DNA of 64,000 nt, taken from contig NZ_JAQTHX010000001.1 of the NCBI RefSeq assembly GCF_029433335.1, positions 1,116,001 to 1,180,000 of the forward strand, read 5' to 3'. Under the pieces are notes generated by a model. That model made no database searches and had not been told where the DNA came from. It worked only from the letters and a program-made list of their open reading frames with translations. The stretch is from Bifidobacterium sp. ESL0745 (lineage in GTDB: Bacteria > Actinomycetota > Actinomycetes > Actinomycetales > Bifidobacteriaceae). This document shows positions 35,460 through 46,007 of the stretch, in pieces; within the stretch, counting starts at the first letter, position 1; every line of letters begins with the position of its first letter. The position numbers and the translations under genes were made by a program.

Positions 35460-37604
35460 TCAGCGCGAACGACGGAACGGGGTCGAGTTGCGTTTGCCAT
35501 GCGAACGGTGAAAACCGTCGGCTTTGCGCGAACGCTGGTTGCGGTTGCCGGAACGACCTTGATATCCATCATTGCGGCCACCGTTGCCGGAACGACCTTC
35601 ATAGCCCTCGTCACGGCCTTGTCCACTGCCGCTGAACTTGCCATAACCACCGTGGCGGTTGGATTTACGGGAGCCATAGGAATCGCCGTAACCTTGCGAA
35701 TAACCGCCGTCACGACGGTCGGAACGGTTGCCGTCATAACGACCTTTGCCCTTGCCGCCTCGCACACCGCGATCATCGTAGTCGGAATGACGGGAGCGTT
35801 TGCCACTGCCCTTGCGATAATCATCGTCATAGAATTTGCGCGAACGACGGTCGTCACGGCGACCACGCGAGGAACGACCATCAATCGGGCCTTGACCGTC
35901 ATCGTAACGCGGGTTGCGGTTCTTACGCCCGTCGCGACGACCGCCACGCGAACGTGAATCCTTGAAATCTCGCGAATCGTTAAAATCGCTGTCACGGCCA
36001 CCGCGAGCACCGGCATCTTCGAACGAATCGTCATGCCCACGCTTGCCGAACGAACGGCCCGGTCCTTCATGCCGATTGTTGCGGTCACGACGTCCACCAC
36101 GATCCTTACGGCCGTAACCGCCACGACCGCCACGACCCTCGTTGCGACCGCCACGACCGGTGCGCCCTGCCCTGCGATTGACGACCGGCACAGTCAACGT
36201 CCAGCCTTCGACCAGCGGGGCGTGCTCCCCCACCAGTTCCTCAAGCTCGGGAGCGCCGGGAACGACCTGCTCGCTCTTGGCCTTGATACCCGCGCGATGC
36301 AACATCTGACGGGCGTCACGGCGCTGCTGTGGCAGGACGAGCGTGACCACATCGCCGGATTCGCCGGCACGCGCGGTACGGCCGGAACGATGCAGGAACG
36401 ATTTTGGATCCTCCGGCGGCTCGGTCTGCACAACCATCGCCACATCACTCACATCGATGCCACGCGCCGCCACATCGGTGGCCACCAGCACGTTGACATC
36501 GCCGGAAGTAAAGGCCTCAAGATGCCGGTCACGCTGGTTCTGCGAAAGGTTGCCCTGCAAATCAACGGCCGGAATGCCTTCCTTGACCAGCTTGTCGGCC
36601 ATTTTCTTGGCCTGATACTTGGTACGGGTGAAGAGGATGCGCTTGCCTTTGCCACTGGCCAGCTCGCGGATGACCTCGTATTTGTTCCCCTGCGAAACCT
36701 CGAAAACGTGATGGGTCATGGTGTCGACCTGCGCATCTGCGGGCGCAATCTCGTGGATCTTCGGGTCGTGCAGGAACTGCTTGACGACCTTATCGACGCC
36801 GTGATCGAGCGTGGCGGAGAAGAGCATGCGCTGGCCGGTCGGATCGATCTGCTCAAGCAGACGCTGCACGGAAGGCAGGAAGCCCATATCGGCCATTTCA
36901 TCGGCCTCGTCAAGCACCGCGATCTCGACATTCTCGATGGAAAGTGCGCCTTGACGCAGCAGATCCTCGAGACGCCCTGGGCAGGCGACGATGATTTCAG
37001 CACCTGCCTTGAGTTCGGAGATCTGGCGGCTGTATTTGACACCACCGTAAATGGTGGCGGTCTGCATGTCGTAGGCGGCGGCAAGCGGAGCCACAACATC
37101 ATTGATTTGATTGACCAGTTCACGGGTAGGGGCAAGAATCATTCCATGCGGATGAGGCAACATGGCACGCTTCTGTGCCTTATGGTCGCCGCGATCCATG
37201 CGTTCGAAATCGCGCATCGCGCCTTCGCCCTCGCCCTGCTCGCCAAGACGGGCGACGAGCGGAATGGCAAATGCCAACGTTTTGCCGCTGCCAGTCTCAC
37301 CGCGGCCAAGCACATCACGCCCGGCCAGCGAGTCGTCGAGGGTATCAGCCTGGATCGGGAAAGCGACGGTCTTGCCGTCACGGGCAAGCACGCTCACGAG
37401 CGGGCCCGGTACGCCGAGTTCGGCGAAGGTGCGCTCGGGCTGGTCGCCGGTTTTGGCATACGCAGCTGCGCTTTCGGCCGCTTCTTCGGCCTTTTTGGAT
37501 TCATTTGAGTTATAAGGATTATTCATTTGTGAGCCTGCATAGTCTCCGCCCCTAAAATCGGCAGAGTTTTCTAAATTATTTTTATGAGTACGACGCTTCG
37601 GCAC
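35460..37604 (-). CDS. DEAD-box RNA helicase with RGG-rich C-terminal tail
   Basis: The protein has 714 residues. After a 45-residue tail comes the DEAD-box core: Q-motif region, 'GRGETGSGKTLAFAIP' (about 98-113), 'VLDEADEMADMGF' (about 230), 'FSATLD' and 'HRSGRTARAGESGDV' (about 400). Residues about 475-714 are almost entirely Gly, Arg, Asp, Ser and Tyr in RGG/GRGG-like units, a disordered RNA-binding tail. Such helicases unwind rRNA or mRNA structures during ribosome assembly and cold growth. It is divergent from the deformylase gene. A terminator follows. The tail is longer than in most bacterial DEAD-box proteins. Confidence 0.93.
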   Translation of the reverse strand: MPKRRTHKNNLENSADFRGGDYAGSQMNNPYNSNESKKAEEAAESAAAYAKTGDQPERTFAELGVPGPLVSVLARDGKTVAFPIQADTLDDSLAGRDVLGRGETGSGKTLAFAIPLVARLGEQGEGEGAMRDFERMDRGDHKAQKRAMLPHPHGMILAPTRELVNQINDVVAPLAAAYDMQTATIYGGVKYSRQISELKAGAEIIVACPGRLEDLLRQGALSIENVEIAVLDEADEMADMGFLPSVQRLLEQIDPTGQRMLFSATLDHGVDKVVKQFLHDPKIHEIAPADAQVDTMTHHVFEVSQGNKYEVIRELASGKGKRILFTRTKYQAKKMADKLVKEGIPAVDLQGNLSQNQRDRHLEAFTSGDVNVLVATDVAARGIDVSDVAMVVQTEPPEDPKSFLHRSGRTARAGESGDVVTLVLPQQRRDARQMLHRAGIKAKSEQVVPGAPELEELVGEHAPLVEGWTLTVPVVNRRAGRTGRGGRNEGRGGRGGYGRKDRGGRRDRNNRHEGPGRSFGKRGHDDSFEDAGARGGRDSDFNDSRDFKDSRSRGGRRDGRKNRNPRYDDGQGPIDGRSSRGRRDDRRSRKFYDDDYRKGSGKRSRHSDYDDRGVRGGKGKGRYDGNRSDRRDGGYSQGYGDSYGSRKSNRHGGYGKFSGSGQGRDEGYEGRSGNGGRNDGYQGRSGNRNQRSRKADGFHRSHGKRNSTPFRRSR

Positions 37605-37808
37605 AATAGCCTTTCAAAAGATTGAAGCCGACCTGTCTCTCATACGTGCGGACCCCGGCTTCTCAATGGACAATTCACTATATCAGATCCGCCCCACAAC
37701 CTTGCTAAATGGAATTCATCAAACCCTCATCCGACACCATACGAGGTGACGGCACGCCGGATACTATCGTTGGAACGCAAAGTACGGGAATTTCCAAAGG
37801 ACATCATC

Positions 37809-38225
37809 ATGCAGCAACCCATCACGACCTCACCGGCGTTCCTGCGCCAACCCAGCGGACCAGCCACGCGGGACGATCTGGCATGCGCGCAGGATCTCAG
37901 GGATACGCTCGAAGCCTATGCCGACCGTTGCGTAGGCATGGCCGCAAACATGATCGGCGAACACAAACGAATCATCGTGTTCAACGACGAACTCACCGAC
38001 CGCATAATGACGATGTTCAATCCGGAAATCATCGAAAAAGACAGCCCCTATCAAACCGAGGAAGGTTGCCTTTCCTTGAAATCCAGAAGGGAAACGACAC
38101 GCTTTGAAACGATTCGGGTCCGTTATCAGGACAGAAGATTCAAGGAGCACACTGCCAATTTCAGCGGTTGGACGGCGCAGATCATCCAGCACGAAATCGA
38201 CCATTGCAACGGCGTGCTCATCTAG
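37809..38225 (+). CDS. def: Short peptide deformylase
   Basis: The start is the ATG at 37809 with AAAGGA seven bases upstream; the longer in-frame ATG at 37746 is not favoured. The 138-residue protein keeps all three deformylase motifs: 'VGMAANMIG' (about 45), 'EEGCLSL' with the metal-binding Cys (about 88) and 'QHEIDH' with two metal-binding His and the catalytic Glu (about 127). It belongs to the short Gram-positive form that ends soon after motif III. The product removes formyl groups from nascent N-termini. No fmt gene is adjacent, so it is probably a second deformylase. Confidence 0.88.
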   Translation: MQQPITTSPAFLRQPSGPATRDDLACAQDLRDTLEAYADRCVGMAANMIGEHKRIIVFNDELTDRIMTMFNPEIIEKDSPYQTEEGCLSLKSRRETTRFETIRVRYQDRRFKEHTANFSGWTAQIIQHEIDHCNGVLI

Positions 38226-38281
38226 GATTCAGCCGCCGGACGAAACCTCAACGCCGGTATCGGCAATATCGGTACCGCCGT

Positions 38282-39172
38282 TCAGTTCGATTCGACGATG
38301 GCATCGCTCGGCGGCGCCTGCTTCTTATGGCGCGGGCTGGGCTGCTTGACCGGCGGGACGTCCGTATAGGGGTGGCCCATGGTGGCCGTGGAAGTATAGA
38401 AGCTTTTGGCGGTGCCATTGGGATTGACATTGGGCAACGGTGAGCTCGGTGCGTTTTGAGCACCGTCGGCATGGCCGGTTTCGCCGCGACGATAACGATC
38501 CATCATTTGCTTTTGTAGGTCGGCGGCGCTTGGTGGCGTCCACGAAAGCGCATTGGCACCGGCCTCAATGGTTTCACGGATTGATTCGGCCGAACCGCCG
38601 GAACTGGCGACCACGGGAATCTCCGGGTAACGATCTTTGACACGGGCGACCACCTCGGCGGTGTTCTTGCCCGCGGCGACGTTGATGATCTTGGCTCCCG
38701 CCTCGATCTTGCGCTGCACCTTATCGTCCCATTGCACCACCGTCGCCATCACGGGGACATGCACGGTCATGGCGACTTCGCGAACGATCTCGACCTCGCT
38801 GGGAGCATTCAACACAACGCCGGCGACGCCCTGCATTTCGGCAAAAACGGCCAATTCAAGTACGCGGGTGCCGGTGGTGGTGCCTCCCCCGACACCGACG
38901 AACACCGGAGCCTGTGCCACGGAAAGCACGGCCTGATTGATGACCGGCTGTCCGGTGAACGGATAGACAGCGAGAATGGCGTCGGCGTTGGTGTTGTGGA
39001 TCACGGCGGCGTCGGTGGTATAGGCGAACGAGCGCAGGCGCCTGCCTTGCAGCAGCAGTCCCGAAGATTGCTCAATCTCCGCCGGAACCCGGGCGTCAGC
39101 CGAGCTCAGCGGATTTTCAATAGGCAAAGCCTCGGGCAGATTCGCCTGAAAGTTGGTCATTTCCTGTCCCAT
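38282..39172 (-). CDS. Putative TIM-barrel phosphate-binding protein
   Basis: The protein has 296 residues. Residues about 60-215 show the strand-helix rhythm of a ribulose-phosphate-binding or dihydrodipicolinate-type barrel: 'VFVGVGGGTTTGTRVLELA', 'VPVMATVVQWDDKV', 'IEAGAKIINVAAGKNT' and 'IPVVASSGGSAESIRE'. The last has the glycine-rich phosphate loop. Residues 225-296 are a Pro/Asn/Ser-rich tail with no fold visible. Homologues are usually annotated only as 'hydrolase' in bifidobacteria. The gene converges with the deformylase gene. Substrate and reaction are unknown. Confidence 0.55.
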   Translation of the reverse strand: MGQEMTNFQANLPEALPIENPLSSADARVPAEIEQSSGLLLQGRRLRSFAYTTDAAVIHNTNADAILAVYPFTGQPVINQAVLSVAQAPVFVGVGGGTTTGTRVLELAVFAEMQGVAGVVLNAPSEVEIVREVAMTVHVPVMATVVQWDDKVQRKIEAGAKIINVAAGKNTAEVVARVKDRYPEIPVVASSGGSAESIRETIEAGANALSWTPPSAADLQKQMMDRYRRGETGHADGAQNAPSSPLPNVNPNGTAKSFYTSTATMGHPYTDVPPVKQPSPRHKKQAPPSDAIVESN

Positions 39173-39501
39173 CGTGCCGCTCCCTTCACGGGTTTACCAG
39201 TACTTCTCAATCCGCCAATCACGTCCGTCAAGTCTAAAACACCATAATCGTATGACGCAACAATACACAGGTTGAAACGAGCACATTACCAGACCCAACA
39301 TATCACCGCCACCATTTGTTCCCAAGTGAGCGTCATTTCTTTTTGAACATCCCGAAACCGGCATTAAACCGAGCGCAAAGATTCCTTTCAAACGTCTACT
39401 CGATATGCCAAAATTGGCTTGACTCCGCGGGTCACGCAAATCCCGCCGGACCTTTGAAACGCAATGAGACAAAGCACACACAAGAACGAAGGAACGAATA
39501 C

Positions 39502-41178
<1,677 letters not shown>

Positions 41179-41207
41179 ACAACTTCAACTGCCTCGCATT
41201 TACTGAC

Positions 41208-41299
41208 GTGGTGGGGGTGGGGTATGCGATGTCCGACACGCTCCGGGCCGCTCAGGCCAAGTCTTTACGGTCTGACATCGCATACCCCACCCCCACCAC
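41208..41299. repeat. Long palindrome, copy A
   Basis: The arms 41208-41233 and 41274-41299 are perfectly complementary over 26 bases, with a 40-base interior that holds a small GGCC-type hairpin. The arms read GTGGTGGGGGTGGGG then TATGCGATGTC. It starts about 30 bases after the ettA stop, so it can act as a terminator, but it is much longer than needed and has no T-run. A related copy follows 50 bases later. Confidence 0.8.
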
Positions 41300-41351
41300 T
41301 CAACTTTGCCAATGTTAAAGACAATATAAATTAATGAGTTGATTCCGTTGA

Positions 41352-41444
41352 GTATAGATGGCGGGGATATGCGATGCTGTGGCATAAAGCTTGGCCTACC
41401 GGCCTGGAGGGTGCCTCAGCATTGTATATCCCCGCCATCTATAC
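41352..41444. repeat. Long palindrome, copy B
   Basis: The arms 41352-41379 and 41417-41444 pair over 28 bases with two G-U or mismatch positions; the interior has 37 bases. The central part of the arm (GCGGGGATATGCGATG) matches GGGGTATGCGATG of copy A, and both interiors contain a GGCC...GGCC core. The two are diverged copies of one palindromic element of about 92 bases. Confidence 0.75.
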
Positions 41445-41585
41445 GTCATGAAAACATCAATCCGAGAGGCCGGAGAGAAATAATAAATAAATAGGCAGGT
41501 TCAGATGGTGGCGAAATTCGGGCGGAAAGTTGGGCGGCGCGGATAGACTCGCATAAGCGTTAATCCGACAGAAACGAGGAATGAC

Positions 41586-42512
41586 ATGGCGGAAGTCAAG
41601 GTGAACGACCCGGCGCAGCAGGCGGTTGAGGCACTTGAACTCAAACCCGGAGAAAAGCAAGACGGACGCACCGTCTTCCACGACGCCACGAACCTCTACT
41701 ACCCCACCGAACGCATCTACGGTGGGCAGATGACCGCACAGGCCATCGTTGCCGCTGCCGACACCGCAGACGACGATAAGGTCGCCAATTCCATCCACGC
41801 CACGTTCATCAAGGTCGGCAAGCTCGACGAAGAGACCCGCTACGAGGTCGAATCGCTGCGTGACGGCCGCTCATTCTCCACCCGCCGCGTCGACGCCAAA
41901 CAGGGTGCCGAGCTCCTGTTCACCGCTACGGTAAGCCTACAGAAGGCCGGCCAGTCCGGGGTGGAATTCAACGACGATATGCCCAAAAACCTGCCGGACC
42001 CCGAAACACTTACGAGCGCCCAGGATCTGATGAAACCTTACGCTGATCAGTCGAGTTTCGCCAAATACTATGCCTCACAATCGCCGTTCGACATCCGCCA
42101 CATCGGCTCGACCGTCATGCTCGCTCCTGACAAGGAGAGCGCCGACAAGGATTCGGGCAAGCAGCTGGTGTGGATGCGCATGGCCAGCCCGGTCAAGGCC
42201 TCGCAGAACGCCTACCGTGCGTTGCTGGCTCTCGAATGCGACCAGGTGATGATGGAGCCGGATCTGCGCCGTGCGGGCCTGAGCATTTCGACGCCCGGCA
42301 TCTTCTACGCTTCGATCGACCACTCGATGTGGTGGTATGACGATATCGACATGAACGAATGGCATCTCTACGTTCAGGACGCCCCCGTCGCCGGCCACGG
42401 CCGCGCTCTGGGCATCGCCAAGGTCTATTCGGCAGACGGTAGGCTCCTGGCCGCGATGACGCAGGAAGCCACCATCCGCGTGCCGGAAAAGAAAGATGAC
42501 AAGAAGAAGTAA
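41586..42512 (+). CDS. tesB: Acyl-CoA thioesterase II (TesB family)
   Basis: The protein has 308 residues with a tandem double-hotdog fold. The first hotdog has 'YPTERIYGGQMTAQAIVAAA' and 'RSFSTRRVDAKQG'. The second has 'LSISTPGIFYASIDHSMWWY' and 'HGRALGIAKVYSADGRLLAAMTQEA', matching the TesB Asp/Gln/Thr active-site pattern. It should hydrolyse acyl-CoA to free acid and CoA in the cytoplasm; the physiological substrate is uncertain. Its C-terminus ends in a Lys/Asp cluster. It is a single-gene unit flanked by the long palindromes and a terminator. Confidence 0.9.
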   Translation: MAEVKVNDPAQQAVEALELKPGEKQDGRTVFHDATNLYYPTERIYGGQMTAQAIVAAADTADDDKVANSIHATFIKVGKLDEETRYEVESLRDGRSFSTRRVDAKQGAELLFTATVSLQKAGQSGVEFNDDMPKNLPDPETLTSAQDLMKPYADQSSFAKYYASQSPFDIRHIGSTVMLAPDKESADKDSGKQLVWMRMASPVKASQNAYRALLALECDQVMMEPDLRRAGLSISTPGIFYASIDHSMWWYDDIDMNEWHLYVQDAPVAGHGRALGIAKVYSADGRLLAAMTQEATIRVPEKKDDKKK

Positions 42513-42565
42513 AAGTCCGAGTTATCGATTAAAAGATCAGATAAAACCTGCTGCACTGTAAAAGC

Positions 42566-42621
42566 AAATCGCACCCCGATTGTCGAACAGCTTTCACTGT
42601 TTATCAATCGGGGTGCGATTT
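42566..42621. terminator. Terminator between tesB and convergent MFS gene
   Basis: A perfect 17-base inverted repeat (42566-42582 and 42605-42621, AAATCGCACCCCGATTG) has a 22-base loop. On the plus strand it is followed by TATTTA. With A-rich and T-rich outer ends on both sides it can serve both convergent genes. Confidence 0.8.
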
Positions 42622-42713
42622 ATTTAGGGAACAAGGCCTTTTGGATTTCTTTTACCGATCTTTAAAACCTTTACACCCTCGAAAATCAAATCCCAAAGAT
42701 GGGGCGCAATAGC

Positions 42714-43976
42714 TCAATCCTTCTTCTGCTTTGGAATTTTGACGAAAAGCACCGTGACCGCGACGCAGGCCGCCATAGCGGCAAGGAAGAAGAACGCCGG
42801 AGTGAAGGAGCCACCGGCCAGCTTCACCAAGTAGCCAATGGTCATTGGGGCCACAAAACCTCCAAGCGTGCCGCCCGTGTTGACAATGCCGATGGCGGAG
42901 CCGATGACGCGGGCATCCATGATCTTATGGGGCCAGGTGAAAATACTGGTGAACACCAGCGTGCTGAACATGCTAAGGAAAATCATCAGAATGATGGAAA
43001 CCACAAGATTCTTGGAAAGCACGAATGCGACAATCAGCGCTGCCACAATCAGAACCGATCCGATGGTGGCCGGACGCTCCTTATGCAGGAAGAACTTGGA
43101 AAGGAGTTTCCCTGAGAAAATCGTTGCTACAGTGCCAAATATCGAGTTGAATGCCAAGATGTATCCAGCCTGTCCGACCGTGAGGTGGAAGGTCTTGGTG
43201 ATGTAGGAAGGCATCCAGGACATATTGCCATACAAAACGATGTTGATCAGGAACATCGCGATGAACAGGACGATGACGTTGCGGTTCGTAATCACCGTGC
43301 TGAATTTCGGCTTGTCGTCGGCCTCGGCCTGAGTCTGGACAGCGGCCTGCGCGGGCTTGTCGTCTTTTTTACCATCCGAAACGAAAATCCAAATCAGCAG
43401 GAATGCCACGAGATAGAGGCTACCCAGCACGGCGTAGGCGATGCGCCAATTGTGATTGATGAGCTGGGCTCCCAGCGTATAGGCGAGGATGCCTCCGATG
43501 CCGCTGGTGGAAAGAATCAGCGATTGGACGAACGTACGCCTTTCCTGAGGGAAGTTTTCGGCGATCGCCTTGGAACAGCTCGGCGGGTAGCCGCCATGTC
43601 CGAGACCGGCGCCAAAACGGATGACGATAAAGAGCGCAAGACCACTGACAATGCCAAAGAGATACGAGAAGATCGCGATGATGATCATGGAGGCCATCAG
43701 GACCCGTTTGGCGCCGAACCTGTCGGCCAACCAACCACAGGGAATCTGCATAATCGAATAGGCAAGGAAGAACATGGACATAATAAGGCCAGTCTGACCG
43801 GTGTCCAGATGGAACTGGGAAGAAATCGGGATAATCGCCGCCGAAATCATGCTCTTATCCATATAGACCACGGAATAGCCAGTCATCAATGCCGCAATCA
43901 GCATGACTCCCGCGCCCTTTGAACCGGTTTTCACCTTTTGAGTGCTAGAAGATCCTGTACCTTTAGATTCTGTCAT
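42714..43976 (-). CDS. Major facilitator superfamily transporter
   Basis: The protein has 420 residues and about 12 membrane segments. The loop between segments 2 and 3 has the MFS motif A ('GWLADRFGAKRVLMAS'). Early residues 'VYMDKSMISAAIIPI' and the motif after segment 4 ('GLGHGGYPPSCSKAIAENF') resemble the anion:cation symporter (ACS) group, which moves organic acids or sugar acids. A cytoplasmic loop of about 35 residues, rich in Lys/Asp/Gln, joins the two halves. AAGGAGG lies 5 bases before the ATG. It is a single-gene unit on the minus strand; the substrate is unknown. Confidence 0.88.
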   Translation of the reverse strand: MTESKGTGSSSTQKVKTGSKGAGVMLIAALMTGYSVVYMDKSMISAAIIPISSQFHLDTGQTGLIMSMFFLAYSIMQIPCGWLADRFGAKRVLMASMIIIAIFSYLFGIVSGLALFIVIRFGAGLGHGGYPPSCSKAIAENFPQERRTFVQSLILSTSGIGGILAYTLGAQLINHNWRIAYAVLGSLYLVAFLLIWIFVSDGKKDDKPAQAAVQTQAEADDKPKFSTVITNRNVIVLFIAMFLINIVLYGNMSWMPSYITKTFHLTVGQAGYILAFNSIFGTVATIFSGKLLSKFFLHKERPATIGSVLIVAALIVAFVLSKNLVVSIILMIFLSMFSTLVFTSIFTWPHKIMDARVIGSAIGIVNTGGTLGGFVAPMTIGYLVKLAGGSFTPAFFFLAAMAACVAVTVLFVKIPKQKKD

Positions 43977-44358
43977 ACACCCTCCTTCGAAATCAACATA
44001 GCAATTTGTTATCTACCGCAATGCCATAAAACAAAAAACGTCGAAAACAACAGGATTGGCAGAAGATAATTCTTCTTTAACTACTGATTATTTTCGGTTC
44101 TCTCTTCTCGTGCCCAACGGTATGAAGATAACGTTACAACGTCGATTCAAAGATTCTGGGATTTTGACCACATTCGTAATCAAATTTTAATATTGCGGAA
44201 GCATAAGATCAGAGTCAACGGGATAAGTGAAGCCACCGACACTTTCGAGAAGCTTTCGTGCAAAGCCCAAAGCGAGCAAAATCGATTGGATACCGTCAAC
44301 ACCTGCAATTTCGTTGTTATCCACAGCGTACATCCGAAATATCACAATCGAAAATCGA
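43977..44358. other. Intergenic region upstream of MFS gene
   Basis: Both neighbours are on the minus strand. AGAAGA-TAAT-TCTTCT at 44061-44076 is an operator-like inverted repeat about 85 bases before the MFS start. One DnaA-box word TTATCCACA lies at 44317-44325. A minus-strand open frame over 44187-44330 gives a peptide ending 'VGGFTYPVDSDLMLPQY', which looks protein-like but matches nothing I know and may be the remains of a lost gene. No transfer RNA was seen. Confidence 0.4.
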
Positions 44359-44922
44359 CTACGACAAATCCTCGAAGTTCGCGTTGTTCTTGCCCATCGA
44401 TCCGGCAGCGAGCTTGCGTTGGCGTTCACGACGTTTGGCGGCTTTGATCTTCGGATTTTCCGCACCTTCGTCAGGCGGCAACTGGCAGAGCCATTCGCCG
44501 ACAATGCCAACGACCATATCGGCGATGCAGATGAGCGTAGTCACCACGCATTGGATAATCACACTTTGATAATAGGGAACGCCCCAATGGGTCAGGCACA
44601 GCAGCAATTGCGCCAGATACCAGCCGGCAAGTCCTGCTCCGGCGATGCCCAATGCTTTGCAAAGCACCAACGTATACACGGCTTTGGTCGGGTCGATCCA
44701 GCTTTTGCGTTTGGCGGGGTCGGTGGTGGCGTATTGATGCACCTGCAGCGCCAAGGCCAGAACAACGACACCGAGGAGCACCAGCACGAACGAAACGAAC
44801 CACGGGGCGCCGATCAGGGAGAGACCGCTCATCTCATCGGATTTGAACAGCATCGCCCCGAAAAGCAGGCCGATCAGCGCCGCTATTACGTAATACCACC
44901 AGGGGGTCCGTCGTGCACTCAT
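44359..44922 (-). CDS. DUF3180 membrane protein
   Basis: The protein has 187 residues with four membrane segments: 'WWYYVIAALIGLLFGAMLF', 'FVSFVLVLLGVVVLALAL', a segment near 'LVLCKALGIAGAGLAGWYLA' and 'VVTTLICIADMVVGIVGEWL'. The short Lys/Arg-rich cytoplasmic tail is basic ('KIKAAKRRERQRKL'). This is the actinobacterial DUF3180 family, normally encoded just after folK in the folate cluster. Its start overlaps the stop of the FolBK-like gene by four bases. Function is unknown. Its position here supports reading the upstream gene as a folate-pathway relic. Confidence 0.85.
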   Translation of the reverse strand: MSARRTPWWYYVIAALIGLLFGAMLFKSDEMSGLSLIGAPWFVSFVLVLLGVVVLALALQVHQYATTDPAKRKSWIDPTKAVYTLVLCKALGIAGAGLAGWYLAQLLLCLTHWGVPYYQSVIIQCVVTTLICIADMVVGIVGEWLCQLPPDEGAENPKIKAAKRRERQRKLAAGSMGKNNANFEDLS

Positions 44923-46007
44923 CGCGTCTCCCCCAGTATCCAGCGGTCATCGACCTTGCCGACGCGGGCGGCATCCGGCGCCATCGCCAAGAGGAATGAG
45001 ACCGGATCCCCATCAAGCCGCGCATCGGGATCCATGTCAAGCCACGGGGCGAGGATTTCGGCCTGCGTCTTGGCTTCCGCCAACGGCAATTCCATCGCAC
45101 GGGCGATGTTTCCCACGATATTTTCAGCGCCTTGATTCGTGCCATTGTCTGCAGCATTTCCAACAGCATCATCAACAGTATTGTCAGCCACACCTTGAGT
45201 TACGTTCTGCAGGCCCATCGTCTCGCCTTCGACATCGACCAATCGCAACGTGATGGCACCTTCATGTGAGGCAGTTAGGGAATCAAGCAAAGCAACGATG
45301 GCCTGCGGCTTCAGTTTGGTAGTCAGCTGGATGACAGCAGCGCTTGCATCGGAGCTGTCGACGCCCATGACGTGATACAACGGCGAAATGCCCTCGACCT
45401 GGTTGCCCGGCACCGCATCCAACGAGACGATCACAGAACGGAAACGCTTCTCGGCGTCGTCCATCTTGCTGCGCATGGCGATGATGGCACGACGAGGGAC
45501 GGCATAGACGTCGTCGGTGGCGTCCTGCTCTTCGACCCGCTTCCTATCGGCTTCATTCCTGCGTTGCCGATCGGCAATCGCCGCACCGGCCAACGAAGCC
45601 TTCGTGGGAGCGGCGCTGCCGCCCGCTTCCCCGTTTGCATTATCTTTTCCACCGTCATCGGCTGTCGGGCCAAGGCCGACCGGGACATCAGCAAACCTGA
45701 GAGCGCCTACGATAACGCTTTCGGCGACTTCGGTTCCGTAGCCGTTACCGGTTTCAGCATTTTTCCGGTTGCCGGCCTCAACATTAAGCCCGTCATCGAG
45801 ATAAAGCGTGACCTCGGCATGCACCCTGCCGCCTTTGATGGCTTGGAGCACCCGCTGCCAGACCTCGGCCCCGGACGCGACATCCTCGCTCAAAGTCTCA
45901 TCGTAGGAGAGCGAAAGCCGTGCTTGGACGCCGAGGGGCGTGCCATCAGCTGTCACGCCCCTCGACTCTTGCGAATCGTCGATCAATGGATTCGACATGT
46001 CACTCAC
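44919..46007 (-). CDS. Degenerate FolB-FolK-like protein
   Basis: The protein has 362 residues. Residues about 24-112 have the length and strand pattern of dihydroneopterin aldolase (FolB), but lack its usual active-site Glu/Tyr/Lys signatures. Residues 171-360 resemble pyrophosphokinase FolK: '[19 protein letters not shown]', 'EGISPLYHV' and '[11 protein letters not shown]'. The catalytic 'RTxDxD' segment is replaced by '[10 protein letters not shown]' (252-261). An Asn/Asp/Gly-rich stretch (268-298) follows where the substrate loop should be. The order ftsH - (this gene) - DUF3180 is that of folate clusters, but folE and folP are missing. I read it as a non-catalytic relic or a reused protein; it is still an open frame overlapping both neighbours. 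Confidence 0.55.
   Translation of the reverse strand: MSDMSNPLIDDSQESRGVTADGTPLGVQARLSLSYDETLSEDVASGAEVWQRVLQAIKGGRVHAEVTLYLDDGLNVEAGNRKNAETGNGYGTEVAESVIVGALRFADVPVGLGPTADDGGKDNANGEAGGSAAPTKASLAGAAIADRQRRNEADRKRVEEQDATDDVYAVPRRAIIAMRSKMDDAEKRFRSVIVSLDAVPGNQVEGISPLYHVMGVDSSDASAAVIQLTTKLKPQAIVALLDSLTASHEGAITLRLVDVEGETMGLQNVTQGVADNTVDDAVGNAADNGTNQGAENIVGNIARAMELPLAEAKTQAEILAPWLDMDPDARLDGDPVSFLLAMAPDAARVGKVDDRWILGETR

Noticed and set aside
37623..37662. Inverted repeat GAAGCCG...CGGCTTC between helicase and deformylase genes
   Set aside because: Only 7 bases with a 25-base spacer in a divergent promoter region. This is too weak to call an operator.
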